Source: an uncultured Paracoccaceae bacterium (GTDB lineage Bacteria; Pseudomonadota; Alphaproteobacteria; Rhodobacterales; Rhodobacteraceae). From it: DNA of 37,894 bases. The number at the start of each line of letters is the position of its first letter. Positions within the stretch are counted from its first letter, which is position 1. The stretch is from contig CAMFGW010000027.1 in the NCBI GenBank assembly GCA_945952025.1, positions 1-37,894 of the forward strand. The letters are read 5' to 3'. This document shows, in pieces, positions 1-8,281 of the stretch. The position numbers and the translations under genes are program-made. The notes beneath the pieces were generated by a model. It was not told the DNA's origin. It made no database searches and was given only the letters and a program-made list of their open reading frames with translations.

Positions 1-1
1 G

Positions 2-1198
2 GCCCCGGTCACCGCCGCGCCGACGCCCGACGCGACGCCCGACGCCGCCATCGCCCAGCCCCAGCCGCCCGCCACCGGCGCGACGGCCCCGGCGGCGCCG
101 GCGGCTCCGTCGACGTCTGCGGCCAGCACCGATGTGGCGCCCGGCACCCAGCCCCTGCCGGTGCCGCTCGAGCGGATGCCGGTCGTCGACGCCACGGGCC
201 AGGTCACGCCTACCACTGAGGGCGTGCAGATGCCCGACGGCTTCACGCTTTATGCCGGGCGCCCCTCGACCCTGCCGCCGCCGCGACCGGCGACGATCAC
301 GCCCCCCTCGCCCGAGGCGATCCAGGAGGCGGCGCGCGCCGCCGCCCAGGCCAGCGACCCGCTCTTCCGCCTGAAACCGCGCGCCCGGCCCGCGACGCTC
401 GTCGTGCCGCAGGCACTCGCTCCCGAAGCCACGCCCGCAACTACACCCGAAGCCATACCGGCCCCCGCGCCCGACCAGAGTGGCGAGGCGGCCCCCGCGC
501 CAGCGACGACCGAAACCGCCACCGCCGCCACCCCGGCAGCCGGCGACCTTAGGCCCAAGGCCCGGCCCGGCGCGGTCATTGCCACGGCGCGGGCAGCCCA
601 GTCCGCGGCATCGACCGTCGCCGATGCGGCGGCCTCAGCCGCCCTGGCCGAGGCGACGGCCGCAGCGGCGGGAAGCGGCCCGACCTCATCGGCGCTGCCG
701 CCCCGGCGGCCGAAAGCCGTCCTTGCCCTGGCCGCGCGCGCAAAACCGACCGAGGTGCAGACCTTCGACGTGACCGACGCGCTCCGCCAGGCGAACGCGA
801 CTGCCGAACCCGAGGCGCCGGCCGCCACTCCCGCCCCGGCCCTGACCCCCGTCGTCGCGCAGCAATCTGCGCCAGAACCCCAACCGGCGCCGCAACAACA
901 GGCCGAGGCCCCCTCGCAGGCGCCGCAGGCGGGCATCCCGACGATGGACACGACGCGCACGGTCGCCAACCGCTCGACCCTGTCGAACGTCCTCAGCCTC
1001 GGCAATACCAACCTGATCGGCGTCTATGGCGCGCCGGGCCACAAGCGCGCGCTGATCCGCCTGGCCTCCGGCCGCTTCGTCAAGGTGCAGATCGGCGACG
1101 TGTTCGATGGCGGCCAGGTGGCGGGCATCGGCGAGAATGAGCTGACCTACGTCAAGGGCGGCCAGACCTATGTGCTGAAAATGGTGCGGGGCGGCTGA
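2..1198 (+). CDS. Ala/Pro-rich protein, C-terminal part (5' end outside window)
   Basis: The reading frame is open from the first complete codon at base 2, so the gene begins upstream; 398 codons are visible. The GTG at 134 is only an internal candidate start. About 320 residues are low-complexity Ala/Pro/Thr-rich sequence with several Arg-Pro-Lys-Ala type blocks. It ends in a compact domain of about 75 residues (roughly visible residues 323-398) with alternating hydrophobic beta-like stretches and Gly turns (VQIGDVFDGG, YVLKMVRGG). That ending resembles the small all-beta domains of pilus or secretion proteins of the PilP/GspC kind, and similar proteins in this family of bacteria are usually called hypothetical. 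The architecture (long disordered linker, C-terminal beta domain) would suit an envelope-spanning protein, but the N-terminus is not visible. Function unknown. Confidence 0.75.
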   Translation, partial: APVTAAPTPDATPDAAIAQPQPPATGATAPAAPAAPSTSAASTDVAPGTQPLPVPLERMPVVDATGQVTPTTEGVQMPDGFTLYAGRPSTLPPPRPATITPPSPEAIQEAARAAAQASDPLFRLKPRARPATLVVPQALAPEATPATTPEAIPAPAPDQSGEAAPAPATTETATAATPAAGDLRPKARPGAVIATARAAQSAASTVADAAASAALAEATAAAAGSGPTSSALPPRRPKAVLALAARAKPTEVQTFDVTDALRQANATAEPEAPAATPAPALTPVVAQQSAPEPQPAPQQQAEAPSQAPQAGIPTMDTTRTVANRSTLSNVLSLGNTNLIGVYGAPGHKRALIRLASGRFVKVQIGDVFDGGQVAGIGENELTYVKGGQTYVLKMVRGG

Positions 1199-1236
1199 TC
1201 TTTGGCCACCCCGCACCGCCCCCCAGGGCAATACGT

Positions 1237-1258
1237 CCGCGCCGTCTGTCGGGCGCGG
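1237..1258. terminator. GC-rich hairpin between convergent genes
   Basis: A 7-bp stem (CCGCGCC at 1237-1243, GGCGCGG at 1252-1258) with an 8-nt loop lies between the stop codons of the Ala/Pro-rich gene and hpd, which converge here. There is no T-run on either side, so it is at best a weak terminator. Confidence 0.3.
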
Positions 1259-1274
1259 TCCGCGTTCCGCGCTG

Positions 1275-2369
1275 TCAGCTTGCCTTGAGCACGCCACGCG
1301 CGATCTGATCGGCCTCGATCGATTCGAAGAGCGCCTTGAAATTGCCCTCGCCGAACCCGTCGTCGCCTTTGCGCTGGATGAACTCGAAGAAGATCGGCCC
1401 GATCACTGTCTTTGAGAAGATTTGCAACAATATCCGCGTCTCGCCCCCGTCGACCACGCCTTCACCGTCGATCAGGATGCCGTGCCGCGCGAGCTTTTCG
1501 ATGGGCTCTTCATGGCCCGTGACGCGCGCGTGGCTCAGGTCGTAGTAGCTTTGCGGCGGAGCCGGCATGAAGCGCAGGCCCGCGTCATAGATCGCGTCAG
1601 TCGCGCCATAGATGTCGTCGGTGCCGACGGCGATGTGCTGGATGCCCTCGCCCTTGTAGCGCTTGAGGTATTCGACGATTTGCCCCGTCTCGCCCCTGTC
1701 CTCGTTGATCGGGATCCGGATGCGGCCGCAGGGGCTGGTCAGGGCGCGGCTGAAGAGGCCGCTGAACTTGCCCTCGATGTCGAAGAAGCGGATCTGGCGG
1801 AAGTTGAAGATCCGGCCGTAGAAGTCGAACCAGACATCCATGTTGCCCTTGTGGACATTGTGGGTCAGGTGGTCGAGGTAGTAGAAGCCGACCCCCTTGG
1901 GCTTGGCCGGCGCCACGAAATCGAACTCGGCGTCGTAGGGGTTTTCGTCGCCATAGCGGTCGATGAAATAGATGAGCGAACCGCCGATGCCGACGATCGC
2001 CGGCACATCCATCACCCGGTCGTCCGCCTGATAGGGCACGGCACCATTCGCAACCGCATGGGCGAAGGCCTTGCCCGCATCGACCACCCGCCAGCCCATC
2101 GAGGCGGCGCAAGGCCCGTGCTCGGCCACGAAGCGCATCGCATGGCCGCCCGGTTCGGCGTTCAGCACATAGGTGATGTCGCCCTGCTGCCAAAGCTCGA
2201 TCGCCTTGGTCTTGTGGCGCGCGGTCAGTGCGTAGCCCATGCGGGTGAACAGATCGCGGAGCGCCTGCGGGTCTTCATGCGCGAACTCGACGAACTCGAA
2301 CCCGTCGGTGCCGGCGGGATTGTCGGCCGAAATCACGGCCTTCGGGGCAGAGTGCGGAAACGGTCCCAT
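1275..2369 (-). CDS. hpd: 4-hydroxyphenylpyruvate dioxygenase
   Basis: Converts 4-hydroxyphenylpyruvate, O2 and Fe(II) to homogentisate and CO2 in the cytoplasm, the second step of tyrosine catabolism. The 364-residue protein has the usual two vicinal-oxygen-chelate halves. The iron ligands are in place: His167 in DHLTH, His245 in IQHIA, and Glu329 in FFEF, matching the known His-His-Glu facial triad. The frame stays open upstream to 2438, but the start at 2369 is chosen because AGGAGG (2375-2380) lies at ideal spacing and the longer N-terminus is not family-like. It is divergent from the Lrp/AsnC regulator gene at 2484, a common arrangement for amino-acid catabolic genes, so local control by that regulator is plausible. 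No homogentisate dioxygenase gene is seen nearby. Confidence 0.96.
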   Translation of the reverse strand: MGPFPHSAPKAVISADNPAGTDGFEFVEFAHEDPQALRDLFTRMGYALTARHKTKAIELWQQGDITYVLNAEPGGHAMRFVAEHGPCAASMGWRVVDAGKAFAHAVANGAVPYQADDRVMDVPAIVGIGGSLIYFIDRYGDENPYDAEFDFVAPAKPKGVGFYYLDHLTHNVHKGNMDVWFDFYGRIFNFRQIRFFDIEGKFSGLFSRALTSPCGRIRIPINEDRGETGQIVEYLKRYKGEGIQHIAVGTDDIYGATDAIYDAGLRFMPAPPQSYYDLSHARVTGHEEPIEKLARHGILIDGEGVVDGGETRILLQIFSKTVIGPIFFEFIQRKGDDGFGEGNFKALFESIEADQIARGVLKAS

Positions 2370-2446
2370 GGCGATCCTCCTGTGCGCTGGCGCCATCATA
2401 GCGCGTTCGCCATGCGCCGTTTGCGCATTCTTCGGCACGATTTCGA

Positions 2447-2475
2447 CTGACAGCGCGCGATATCCGCACTATCAT
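2447..2475 (+). promoter_or_regulatory. sigma-70 promoter giving a near-leaderless mRNA
   Basis: CTGACA (2447-2452), a 17-bp spacer and TATCAT (2470-2475) form a good housekeeping promoter. The expected transcription start (6-8 nt past the -10) is about 2482-2484, at the ATG of the Lrp-type gene. No Shine-Dalgarno sequence lies in the 20 bases before that ATG, which fits a leaderless transcript. Confidence 0.6.
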
Positions 2476-2483
2476 TCCAACTT

Positions 2484-2957
2484 ATGACGGAAACCCGCAT
2501 CACGCTTGACGACATCGACCGCCAGCTCCTGGCGCTGCTGCAGCGCGACGCGCAGCTGAGCGCGGTCGATCTGGGCACCGCGCTCAACCTCTCATCCAGC
2601 CAGGCGGCACGCCGCAAGCAACGGCTTGAAACCGCGGGGCTCATCTCGGCCTACTCCGCCCGGCTCGACGCGGTGCGACTTGGCCTGTCGGTCCAGGCCT
2701 TCGTTCAGGTCGAGCTGGCCCGCCACGGCGCCGAGCCCGCGGCGGCCTTTGCCCGCCTTGTGCGCCTGCAGCCAGAGGTCGTCAGCGCCTGGACCCTGAC
2801 CGGCAATGCCGACTACCTTCTGCGCGTCTATTGCGCCGACCTGACCGACCTGAACCGGCTTATCCATCAGGTGCTTCTGGCCCATCCGGGCGTCGCGCGG
2901 GTGCAAAGCCAGATCGTCCTGGACCAGATGAAGCCCGACGCCCCCCTTCCCATCTGA
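2484..2957 (+). CDS. Lrp/AsnC-family transcriptional regulator
   Basis: A 157-residue protein of normal family size. It has an N-terminal winged helix-turn-helix (about residues 8-60, beginning LDDIDRQLLALLQRDAQLS) and a C-terminal RAM/effector domain (about 70-150) of the amino-acid-binding alpha-beta type. Family members bind DNA as dimers or octamers and sense amino acids. The gene is divergent from hpd across 114 bp, so control of tyrosine/phenylalanine breakdown is the natural guess, by context only. The ATG at 2484 has no ribosome binding site but sits at the predicted transcription start of a good promoter. An alternative downstream start would remove part of the helix-turn-helix and is unlikely. 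Confidence 0.93.
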   Translation: MTETRITLDDIDRQLLALLQRDAQLSAVDLGTALNLSSSQAARRKQRLETAGLISAYSARLDAVRLGLSVQAFVQVELARHGAEPAAAFARLVRLQPEVVSAWTLTGNADYLLRVYCADLTDLNRLIHQVLLAHPGVARVQSQIVLDQMKPDAPLPI

Positions 2958-3017
2958 CCTTCTGTTGATCCGCCGGACCGCACTTGCTAGAACCGCGCCT
3001 CTCAGGAGGGAGACGGG

Positions 3018-3665
3018 ATGCAGGGCTGCGGCTTCGATCTGATGGGGGCGGACCTCTTGGCGCTGCCGTCCGGGGCGCTCCACTGGCCCGCTGCGGGACT
3101 GGTCGCCGTGTCGGACCTGCATTTCGGCAAGTCCGAACGCATCGCCCGCCACGGCGGCACGCTGCTTCCCCCCTATGAGGTCACGGACACGCTTCTGCGC
3201 CTTGACGCCGTTCTGGCCGCGTCGGGCGCCCGCACGGTCGTCTGCCTTGGCGACAGTTTCGATGACCTGGGCGCTGCGGACCTGGCCGAGGATCACCGGC
3301 TGTGGCTCTTGCGGCTGATGGCCGGGCGCAGCTGGATCTGGATTGCCGGGAACCACGACCCCGCGCCGGTCGACCTGCCGGGCGCGCATCTGGCCGAGCT
3401 GACCGTCGGCCCGCTGACCTTCCGCCACATCGCCGAAGGCGACGCGAAGGGCGAGGTTTTCGGCCATTTCCACCCCAAGCTGCGCCTTGCCGGCCAGTCG
3501 CGCCCCTGTTTCGTGACCGACGGCCGCCGCCTGATCCTGCCCGCCTTCGGCACTTATACGGGCGGCCTCGACGCGCGCGAACCGGTCGTGCGCAGCCTTT
3601 TCGGCGCCGACGCCATGGCCATCCTGACCGGGCATCGCGCGCTCCGCGTGCCGCTTGGCAACTGA
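3018..3665 (+). CDS. pdeM: Ligase-associated DNA damage response endonuclease PdeM
   Basis: A calcineurin-type metallophosphoesterase of 215 residues. The metal-binding motifs appear in order: D33-x-H35 (SDLHFGK), G78-D79 (LGDSFDD), GNHD at 111-114 and GHFH at 149-152. In bacteria PdeM is usually encoded with an LHR-like helicase, an exonuclease and an ATP-dependent DNA ligase, and is thought to act in DNA repair. None of those partners is visible next to it here. The start is supported by AGGAGGG (3004-3010) eight bases before ATG. The gene lies between the Lrp regulator and the sox operon with no functional link to either; it may be co-transcribed from upstream. Confidence 0.88.
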   Translation: MQGCGFDLMGADLLALPSGALHWPAAGLVAVSDLHFGKSERIARHGGTLLPPYEVTDTLLRLDAVLAASGARTVVCLGDSFDDLGAADLAEDHRLWLLRLMAGRSWIWIAGNHDPAPVDLPGAHLAELTVGPLTFRHIAEGDAKGEVFGHFHPKLRLAGQSRPCFVTDGRRLILPAFGTYTGGLDAREPVVRSLFGADAMAILTGHRALRVPLGN

Positions 3666-3685
3666 CTTTCCGGCCAGGCAACAAG

Positions 3686-3718
3686 ATGTCCGAAACGAAA
3701 GGCTCCATGTCCGAAACG
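3686..3718 (+). promoter_or_regulatory. Two direct repeats upstream of soxB, candidate activator sites
   Basis: ATGTCCGAAACG occurs at 3686-3697 and again, perfectly, at 3707-3718, exactly 21 bp apart (two helical turns). The nearest -10-like hexamer is TCTAGT (3744-3749), with a poor -35 (GCTGTT, 3721-3726) right after the second repeat. Tandem half-sites at 21-bp spacing abutting a weak -35 are typical of AraC-family activators, which control sarcosine and glycine betaine catabolic genes in other bacteria. No AraC-type gene is in the window. Confidence 0.45.
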
Positions 3719-3777
3719 GCGCTGTTCGGCGCGCTGCGACAGGTCTAGTGTCGGCCCAAGATCGAACGGGGGCATCC

Positions 3778-5028
3778 ATGCACTATTCCGGTTTCCGCGT
3801 CCTGAAAGAGGCCCTGACCGGCCACAAGGGCTGGACCCCCGCCTGGCGCACGCCAGAGCCGCAGAAGGCCTATGACATCATCATCGTCGGCGGCGGCGGC
3901 CACGGGCTGGCCACGGCCTATTACCTGGCCAAGGAATTCAAGCAATCGCGCATCGCGGTCCTGGAAAAGGGCTACCTGGGCGGCGGCAACGTCGGGCGTA
4001 ACACGACGATCATCCGCTCGAACTACCTTCTGGACGGCAACGAGCCCTTCTACGAGTTTTCGATGAAGCTCTGGGAAGGGCTCGAGCAGGATTTCAACTA
4101 CAACGCCATGGTCAGCCAGCGGGGCGTCCTGAACCTGTGCCACACCGACGCGCAGCGCGACGCCTTCACCCGGCGCGGCAACGGGATGCGCCTGAACGGC
4201 GTCGATGCCGTCCTCTTGGACCGCGAGGGCGTGCGCCAGATGGCGCCCTTCCTGAACTTCGACAGCGCCCGTTTCCCGATCAAGGGCGGCCTTCTGCAAC
4301 CGCGCGGCGGCACGGTGCGCCATGACGCGGTCGCCTGGGGCTATGCACGCGGCGCAGACAGCCGGGGCGTGGACCTGATCCAGAATTGCGAAGTGACCGG
4401 CATGCGGATCGAGAACGGCCGCATCACCGGCGTCGAAACCTCACGCGGGTTCATCGGTGCCAAGAAGGTGGGCGTCGCCGTCGCGGGTTCCTCCTCGCGC
4501 GTCATGTCGCACGCGGGCATGCGCCTGCCGATGGAAAGCCACGTCCTTCAGGCCTTCGTGTCCGAGGGGCTGAAGCCCGTCATCCCCGGCGTCATCACCT
4601 ATGGCGCCGGCCACTTCTACGTCAGCCAGTCCGACAAGGGCGGCTTGGTCTTCGGCGGCGACATCGACGGCTACAACTCCTATGCCCAAAGGGGCGGCCT
4701 GCCGGTGGTCGAGGATGTGTGCGAGGGCGGCATGAGCCTCATGCCGATGATCGGCCGCGCCCGGCTGCTGCGGATCTGGGGCGGGATCATGGACATGTCG
4801 ATGGACGGCTCGCCCATCATCGACAAGACGCCCGTCGACGGGCTCTATTTCAATGGCGGCTGGTGCTACGGCGGCTTCAAGGCGACGCCCGCCTCGGGCT
4901 GGTCCTTCGCGCACCTGCTGGCGACCGACCGCCCGCACGAAACCGCCAAGGCCTACCGCTTCGACCGTTTCGAAAAGGGCCTGATGATCGACGAAAAGGG
5001 CATGGGCGCCCAGCCGAACCTGCACTGA
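3778..5028 (+). CDS. soxB: Sarcosine oxidase, beta subunit
   Basis: Catalytic subunit of heterotetrameric sarcosine oxidase, which oxidises sarcosine (N-methylglycine) to glycine and transfers the methyl group to tetrahydrofolate or releases formaldehyde. 416 residues, normal size. It has a dinucleotide-binding GGGGHG at 38-43 and, in an RHDAVAWG motif, His182, the family's covalent FMN attachment residue. The C-terminal region carries the glycine-rich flavoprotein closure (GGWCYGG). The frame extends upstream to 3655, but that would overlap pdeM. ATG 3778 matches the family N-terminus (MHYSGFRVLKEA), though its ribosome site (GGGGG) is only moderate. First gene of the canonical soxB-soxD-soxA-soxG order. 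Confidence 0.95.
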   Translation: MHYSGFRVLKEALTGHKGWTPAWRTPEPQKAYDIIIVGGGGHGLATAYYLAKEFKQSRIAVLEKGYLGGGNVGRNTTIIRSNYLLDGNEPFYEFSMKLWEGLEQDFNYNAMVSQRGVLNLCHTDAQRDAFTRRGNGMRLNGVDAVLLDREGVRQMAPFLNFDSARFPIKGGLLQPRGGTVRHDAVAWGYARGADSRGVDLIQNCEVTGMRIENGRITGVETSRGFIGAKKVGVAVAGSSSRVMSHAGMRLPMESHVLQAFVSEGLKPVIPGVITYGAGHFYVSQSDKGGLVFGGDIDGYNSYAQRGGLPVVEDVCEGGMSLMPMIGRARLLRIWGGIMDMSMDGSPIIDKTPVDGLYFNGGWCYGGFKATPASGWSFAHLLATDRPHETAKAYRFDRFEKGLMIDEKGMGAQPNLH

Positions 5029-5084
5029 CCTTTAGCCTCACGCGCCCCCATCCCAACGCTGCCTGCCCCAAAAGGACGCACCCC

Positions 5085-5375
5085 ATGCTGATCCCCCACC
5101 CGCTTCTCGGACCGCGCGACGCGCAGGAGTTCACCTACCTTGGCGACGTCTCGCTTCTGGACCGGCCCGACTGGCAGGCCCCCGACGCCGGGCGGCAGTT
5201 CTACGAATACCTTTACCTGCGGGACAATCCGGCGGGGGAACATCGCGAGCTCTGGTATCACGAACAGGGCGACCGCAGCTGGCTGGTGGTGACGCGCAAC
5301 ACGCTGACCCATGACATCATCAAGGCGGAACTGGCGCGCGACGTGGCGCTTGCCCGCAAGGGGGGCGCGAAATGA
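5085..5375 (+). CDS. soxD: Sarcosine oxidase, delta subunit (cysteine-free variant)
   Basis: Small structural subunit of the sarcosine oxidase complex, 96 residues, recognised by length, position between soxB and soxA, and the conserved block around residues 52-75 (RELWYHEQGDRSWLVVTR). In characterised tetrameric enzymes delta binds zinc through two N-terminal cysteines (a C-P-x-C type motif), a histidine and a further cysteine. Here the N-terminal motif reads HPLLG, the residue after the retained His59 region is GD instead of GC, and the protein contains no cysteine. It should therefore not bind zinc in the usual way. AAAGGA (5070-5075) supports the start; the stop overlaps soxA (ATGA). Confidence 0.9.
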   Translation: MLIPHPLLGPRDAQEFTYLGDVSLLDRPDWQAPDAGRQFYEYLYLRDNPAGEHRELWYHEQGDRSWLVVTRNTLTHDIIKAELARDVALARKGGAK

Positions 5376-8281
5376 GCCAGGTGAACCGCCTTTCGGGCGG
5401 CCAGATCGACCGCAGCCGCACGTTGGACTTCACCTTCGACGGGCGGAGCTTCCAGGGCCACCCGGGCGACACGCTCGCCTCGGCTCTGCTGGCCAACGGC
5501 GTGCGCCTGATGGGCCGCAGCTTCAAATATCACCGCCCGCGCGGCCCCCTGAGTGCCGGATCGGACGAGCCCAACGCGCTGGTGGAACTGCGCACCGGCG
5601 CCCGGCGCGAGCCGAACACGCGCGCCACGGTGGCCGAGCTTTACCAGGGCCTGTCCGCCGCCAGCCAGAACGCCTGGCCGTCGCTGTCCTTCGACGCGCT
5701 GGCGATCAACGACCGGCTGTCGCCCTTCTTCACCGCCGGTTTCTACTACAAGACCTTCATGTGGCCGGCGTCCTTCTGGGAAAAGATCTACGAGCCCATG
5801 ATCCGCCGCGCCGCCGGGCTTGGCCGCCTGTCGGGCGAGGTTGACCCGGACGCCTACGACAAGGGCTTCCTGCACTGCGACCTTCTGGTCATCGGCTCCG
5901 GCCCCGCAGGCCTTGCCGCCGCGCTGACCGCCGGGCGGTCCGGCGCGCGGGTGATCCTTGCGGACGAGGATTTCCGCATGGGCGGCCGGCTGAACAGCGA
6001 ACGCCTGACGCTTGGCGATCAGTCGGGCGCGGACTGGGCAACGGCGGCAGTCGCAGAGCTTGCCACCATGCCGAACGTCCGGCTGATGACCCGCACCACC
6101 GTCATCGGCACCTATGACCACGGCATCTATTCCGCGCTCGAGCGCGTGAACGACCATGTGCCGGTGCCGCCCCAGGGCCAGCCGCGCCAGATCCTGTGGC
6201 GCGTCTACACGAAGCACGCCATCCTCGCGGCAGGCGCGACCGAACGGCCGATCGCGTTTGAAAACAACGACCGCCCCGGCATCATCACCGCTGCCGCCGT
6301 GCGCTCTTACGTCAACCGCTGGGGCGCGGCGCCGGGCAAGCGCATTGCGGTTTTCACCAACAATGACGATGGCTTGCGGACCGTTGATGACCTGAAATCT
6401 CAAGGCATCGACGTGGCCGCCGTCATCGACAGCCGCAAGGGCGAGACGGTCACCGACACGCGCGGGCGGCTCGGCCTGACCCAGATCACCATCCGTGACG
6501 CGAACGGCCGCACCCGGACGACGGACGCCGAGGCGCTCGCCGTCTCGGGCGGCTGGAACCCGAACGTGCAGCTGACCTGCCACCAGAGGAACCGCCCCGT
6601 CTGGAACGAGGCGCTCCAGGCCTTCGTGCCGAACGACCTGCCTGCCGGCATGTCGGTCGCGGGCGCCGTGAAGGGCGAATTCTCGACCCACGCCGCCCTG
6701 ACCGGCGGCGTCGAGGCCGCGCGCGCCGCACTTGCGGACCTGGGCTTCAGCGTCCCGTCCGTGGACCTGCCGGGGGCCGAAGATGCGCCCGTCGCCATCT
6801 CGCCCCTCTGGGTCGTGCCGCACAAGAAGGGCCGCGCCTGGGTCGATCCGCAAAACGACGTGACCGTCAAGGACATCAAGCTCGCCGTCGCCGAAAACTT
6901 CGCCGAGGTCGAGCATCTGAAGCGCTACACGACGCTGGGCATGGCGACCGAACAGGGCAAGACCTCGAACGTCACCGGCCTGGCGATCCTTGCCGAACTG
7001 ACCGGCCGCACGATCCCGCAGACAGGCACCACCATCTACCGCCCGCCCTATTCGCCCGTCCCGATCGGCGCCTATGCCGGCCGCTCGGCCGGTGCGGACT
7101 TCCGCCCGAAACGCCTGACGCCCAGCCACAAATGGGCCGAGGAACAGGGCGCCGTCTTCGTCGAGGTCGGCATGTGGCTCCGCGCCCAGTGGTTCCCCCG
7201 GAAGGGCGAGACGACCTGGCGCCAGTCGGTCGACCGCGAGGTTCTGACCACCCGCGGCGCCGTCGGCATCTGCGACGTGACCACGCTCGGCAAGGTCGAC
7301 GTGCAGGGCAGGGACGCGGCGGAATTCCTGAACCGCATCTACGCCAACCCCTTCGCCAAGCTGGCCGTGGGCCGCGTGCGCTACGGGCTGATGCTGCGCG
7401 AGGACGGCATGGTCATGGACGACGGCACCGCCGCCCGCCTGGCCGAGGACCATTTCGTCGTGACCACCACGACGGCGAATGCCGTGGGCGTCTACCGCCA
7501 CATGGAGTTCTGCCGCCAGTGCCTCTGGCCCGACCTGGACGTGCAACTGATCTCGACCACCGAGGCCTGGGCGCAATTCTCGGTCGCCGGTCCGAAGGCG
7601 CGCGAGCTGCTGCAACAGGTCGTCGACCAGGACATCTCGACCGAGGCCTTCCCCTACATGGCCTGCGGCAACATCACCGTCGGCGGCACCCGCGCGCGGC
7701 TCTTCCGCATCAGCTTCTCGGGCGAACTGGCCTATGAGATCGCGGTGCCGACCCGCTACGGCGATGCGCTTGTCCGGCGCATGTCGGCGCTCGCTGACCA
7801 GATGGGCGGCTGCGTCTACGGGACCGAGGCGCTGGGCGTCATGCGGATCGAGAAGGGCCACGTCGCCGGGAACGAGCTGAACGGCACCACCTCTGCCCTG
7901 AACCTTGGCATGGGCGGCATGGTCAACAAGAAGAAGGACGCCATCGGCTCGATCCTGTCGGAACGCGAGGGGATGAACCGGCCGGATGCGCTCAATGTCA
8001 TGGGCTTCAAGCCGGTGAACCCGGCCGAGAAGCTGACGGCGGGTTCGCACTTCATCAACCAGGGCGATCCGGCCGACGCGGCGCACGACCAGGGCTACAT
8101 GACCTCGGTCTGCTATTCGCCGAACGTCCGGTCGCACATCGCGCTTGGCTTCCTGAAGGGCGGCGCGGCCCGCAAGGGCGAGGTTCTGCGCGCGGTCAAC
8201 CCGTTGAAAGATACCGAAGTTCTGGTCGAGGTGGTCAGCGCCCATTTCGTCGATCCGGAAGGAGAGCGCCTCCGTGCCTGA
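5372..8281 (+). CDS. soxA: Sarcosine oxidase, alpha subunit
   Basis: Large subunit (969 residues, normal for the family) that binds NAD and carries the folate-binding half of the enzyme. Domains in order: an N-terminal 2Fe-2S-ferredoxin-like fold without the cluster (about 15-100), a Rossmann nucleotide-binding domain with GSGPAG near 175-180 and the GATERP motif typical of these flavoproteins, and a C-terminal GCV_T/aminomethyltransferase-like domain (about 600-969), where the methylene group is passed to tetrahydrofolate. Start codon ATG overlaps the soxD stop by 4 bp, implying translational coupling. Product 5,10-methylene-THF and glycine are substrates of the serine cycle encoded about 10 kb downstream. 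Confidence 0.96.
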   Translation: MSQVNRLSGGQIDRSRTLDFTFDGRSFQGHPGDTLASALLANGVRLMGRSFKYHRPRGPLSAGSDEPNALVELRTGARREPNTRATVAELYQGLSAASQNAWPSLSFDALAINDRLSPFFTAGFYYKTFMWPASFWEKIYEPMIRRAAGLGRLSGEVDPDAYDKGFLHCDLLVIGSGPAGLAAALTAGRSGARVILADEDFRMGGRLNSERLTLGDQSGADWATAAVAELATMPNVRLMTRTTVIGTYDHGIYSALERVNDHVPVPPQGQPRQILWRVYTKHAILAAGATERPIAFENNDRPGIITAAAVRSYVNRWGAAPGKRIAVFTNNDDGLRTVDDLKSQGIDVAAVIDSRKGETVTDTRGRLGLTQITIRDANGRTRTTDAEALAVSGGWNPNVQLTCHQRNRPVWNEALQAFVPNDLPAGMSVAGAVKGEFSTHAALTGGVEAARAALADLGFSVPSVDLPGAEDAPVAISPLWVVPHKKGRAWVDPQNDVTVKDIKLAVAENFAEVEHLKRYTTLGMATEQGKTSNVTGLAILAELTGRTIPQTGTTIYRPPYSPVPIGAYAGRSAGADFRPKRLTPSHKWAEEQGAVFVEVGMWLRAQWFPRKGETTWRQSVDREVLTTRGAVGICDVTTLGKVDVQGRDAAEFLNRIYANPFAKLAVGRVRYGLMLREDGMVMDDGTAARLAEDHFVVTTTTANAVGVYRHMEFCRQCLWPDLDVQLISTTEAWAQFSVAGPKARELLQQVVDQDISTEAFPYMACGNITVGGTRARLFRISFSGELAYEIAVPTRYGDALVRRMSALADQMGGCVYGTEALGVMRIEKGHVAGNELNGTTSALNLGMGGMVNKKKDAIGSILSEREGMNRPDALNVMGFKPVNPAEKLTAGSHFINQGDPADAAHDQGYMTSVCYSPNVRSHIALGFLKGGAARKGEVLRAVNPLKDTEVLVEVVSAHFVDPEGERLRA

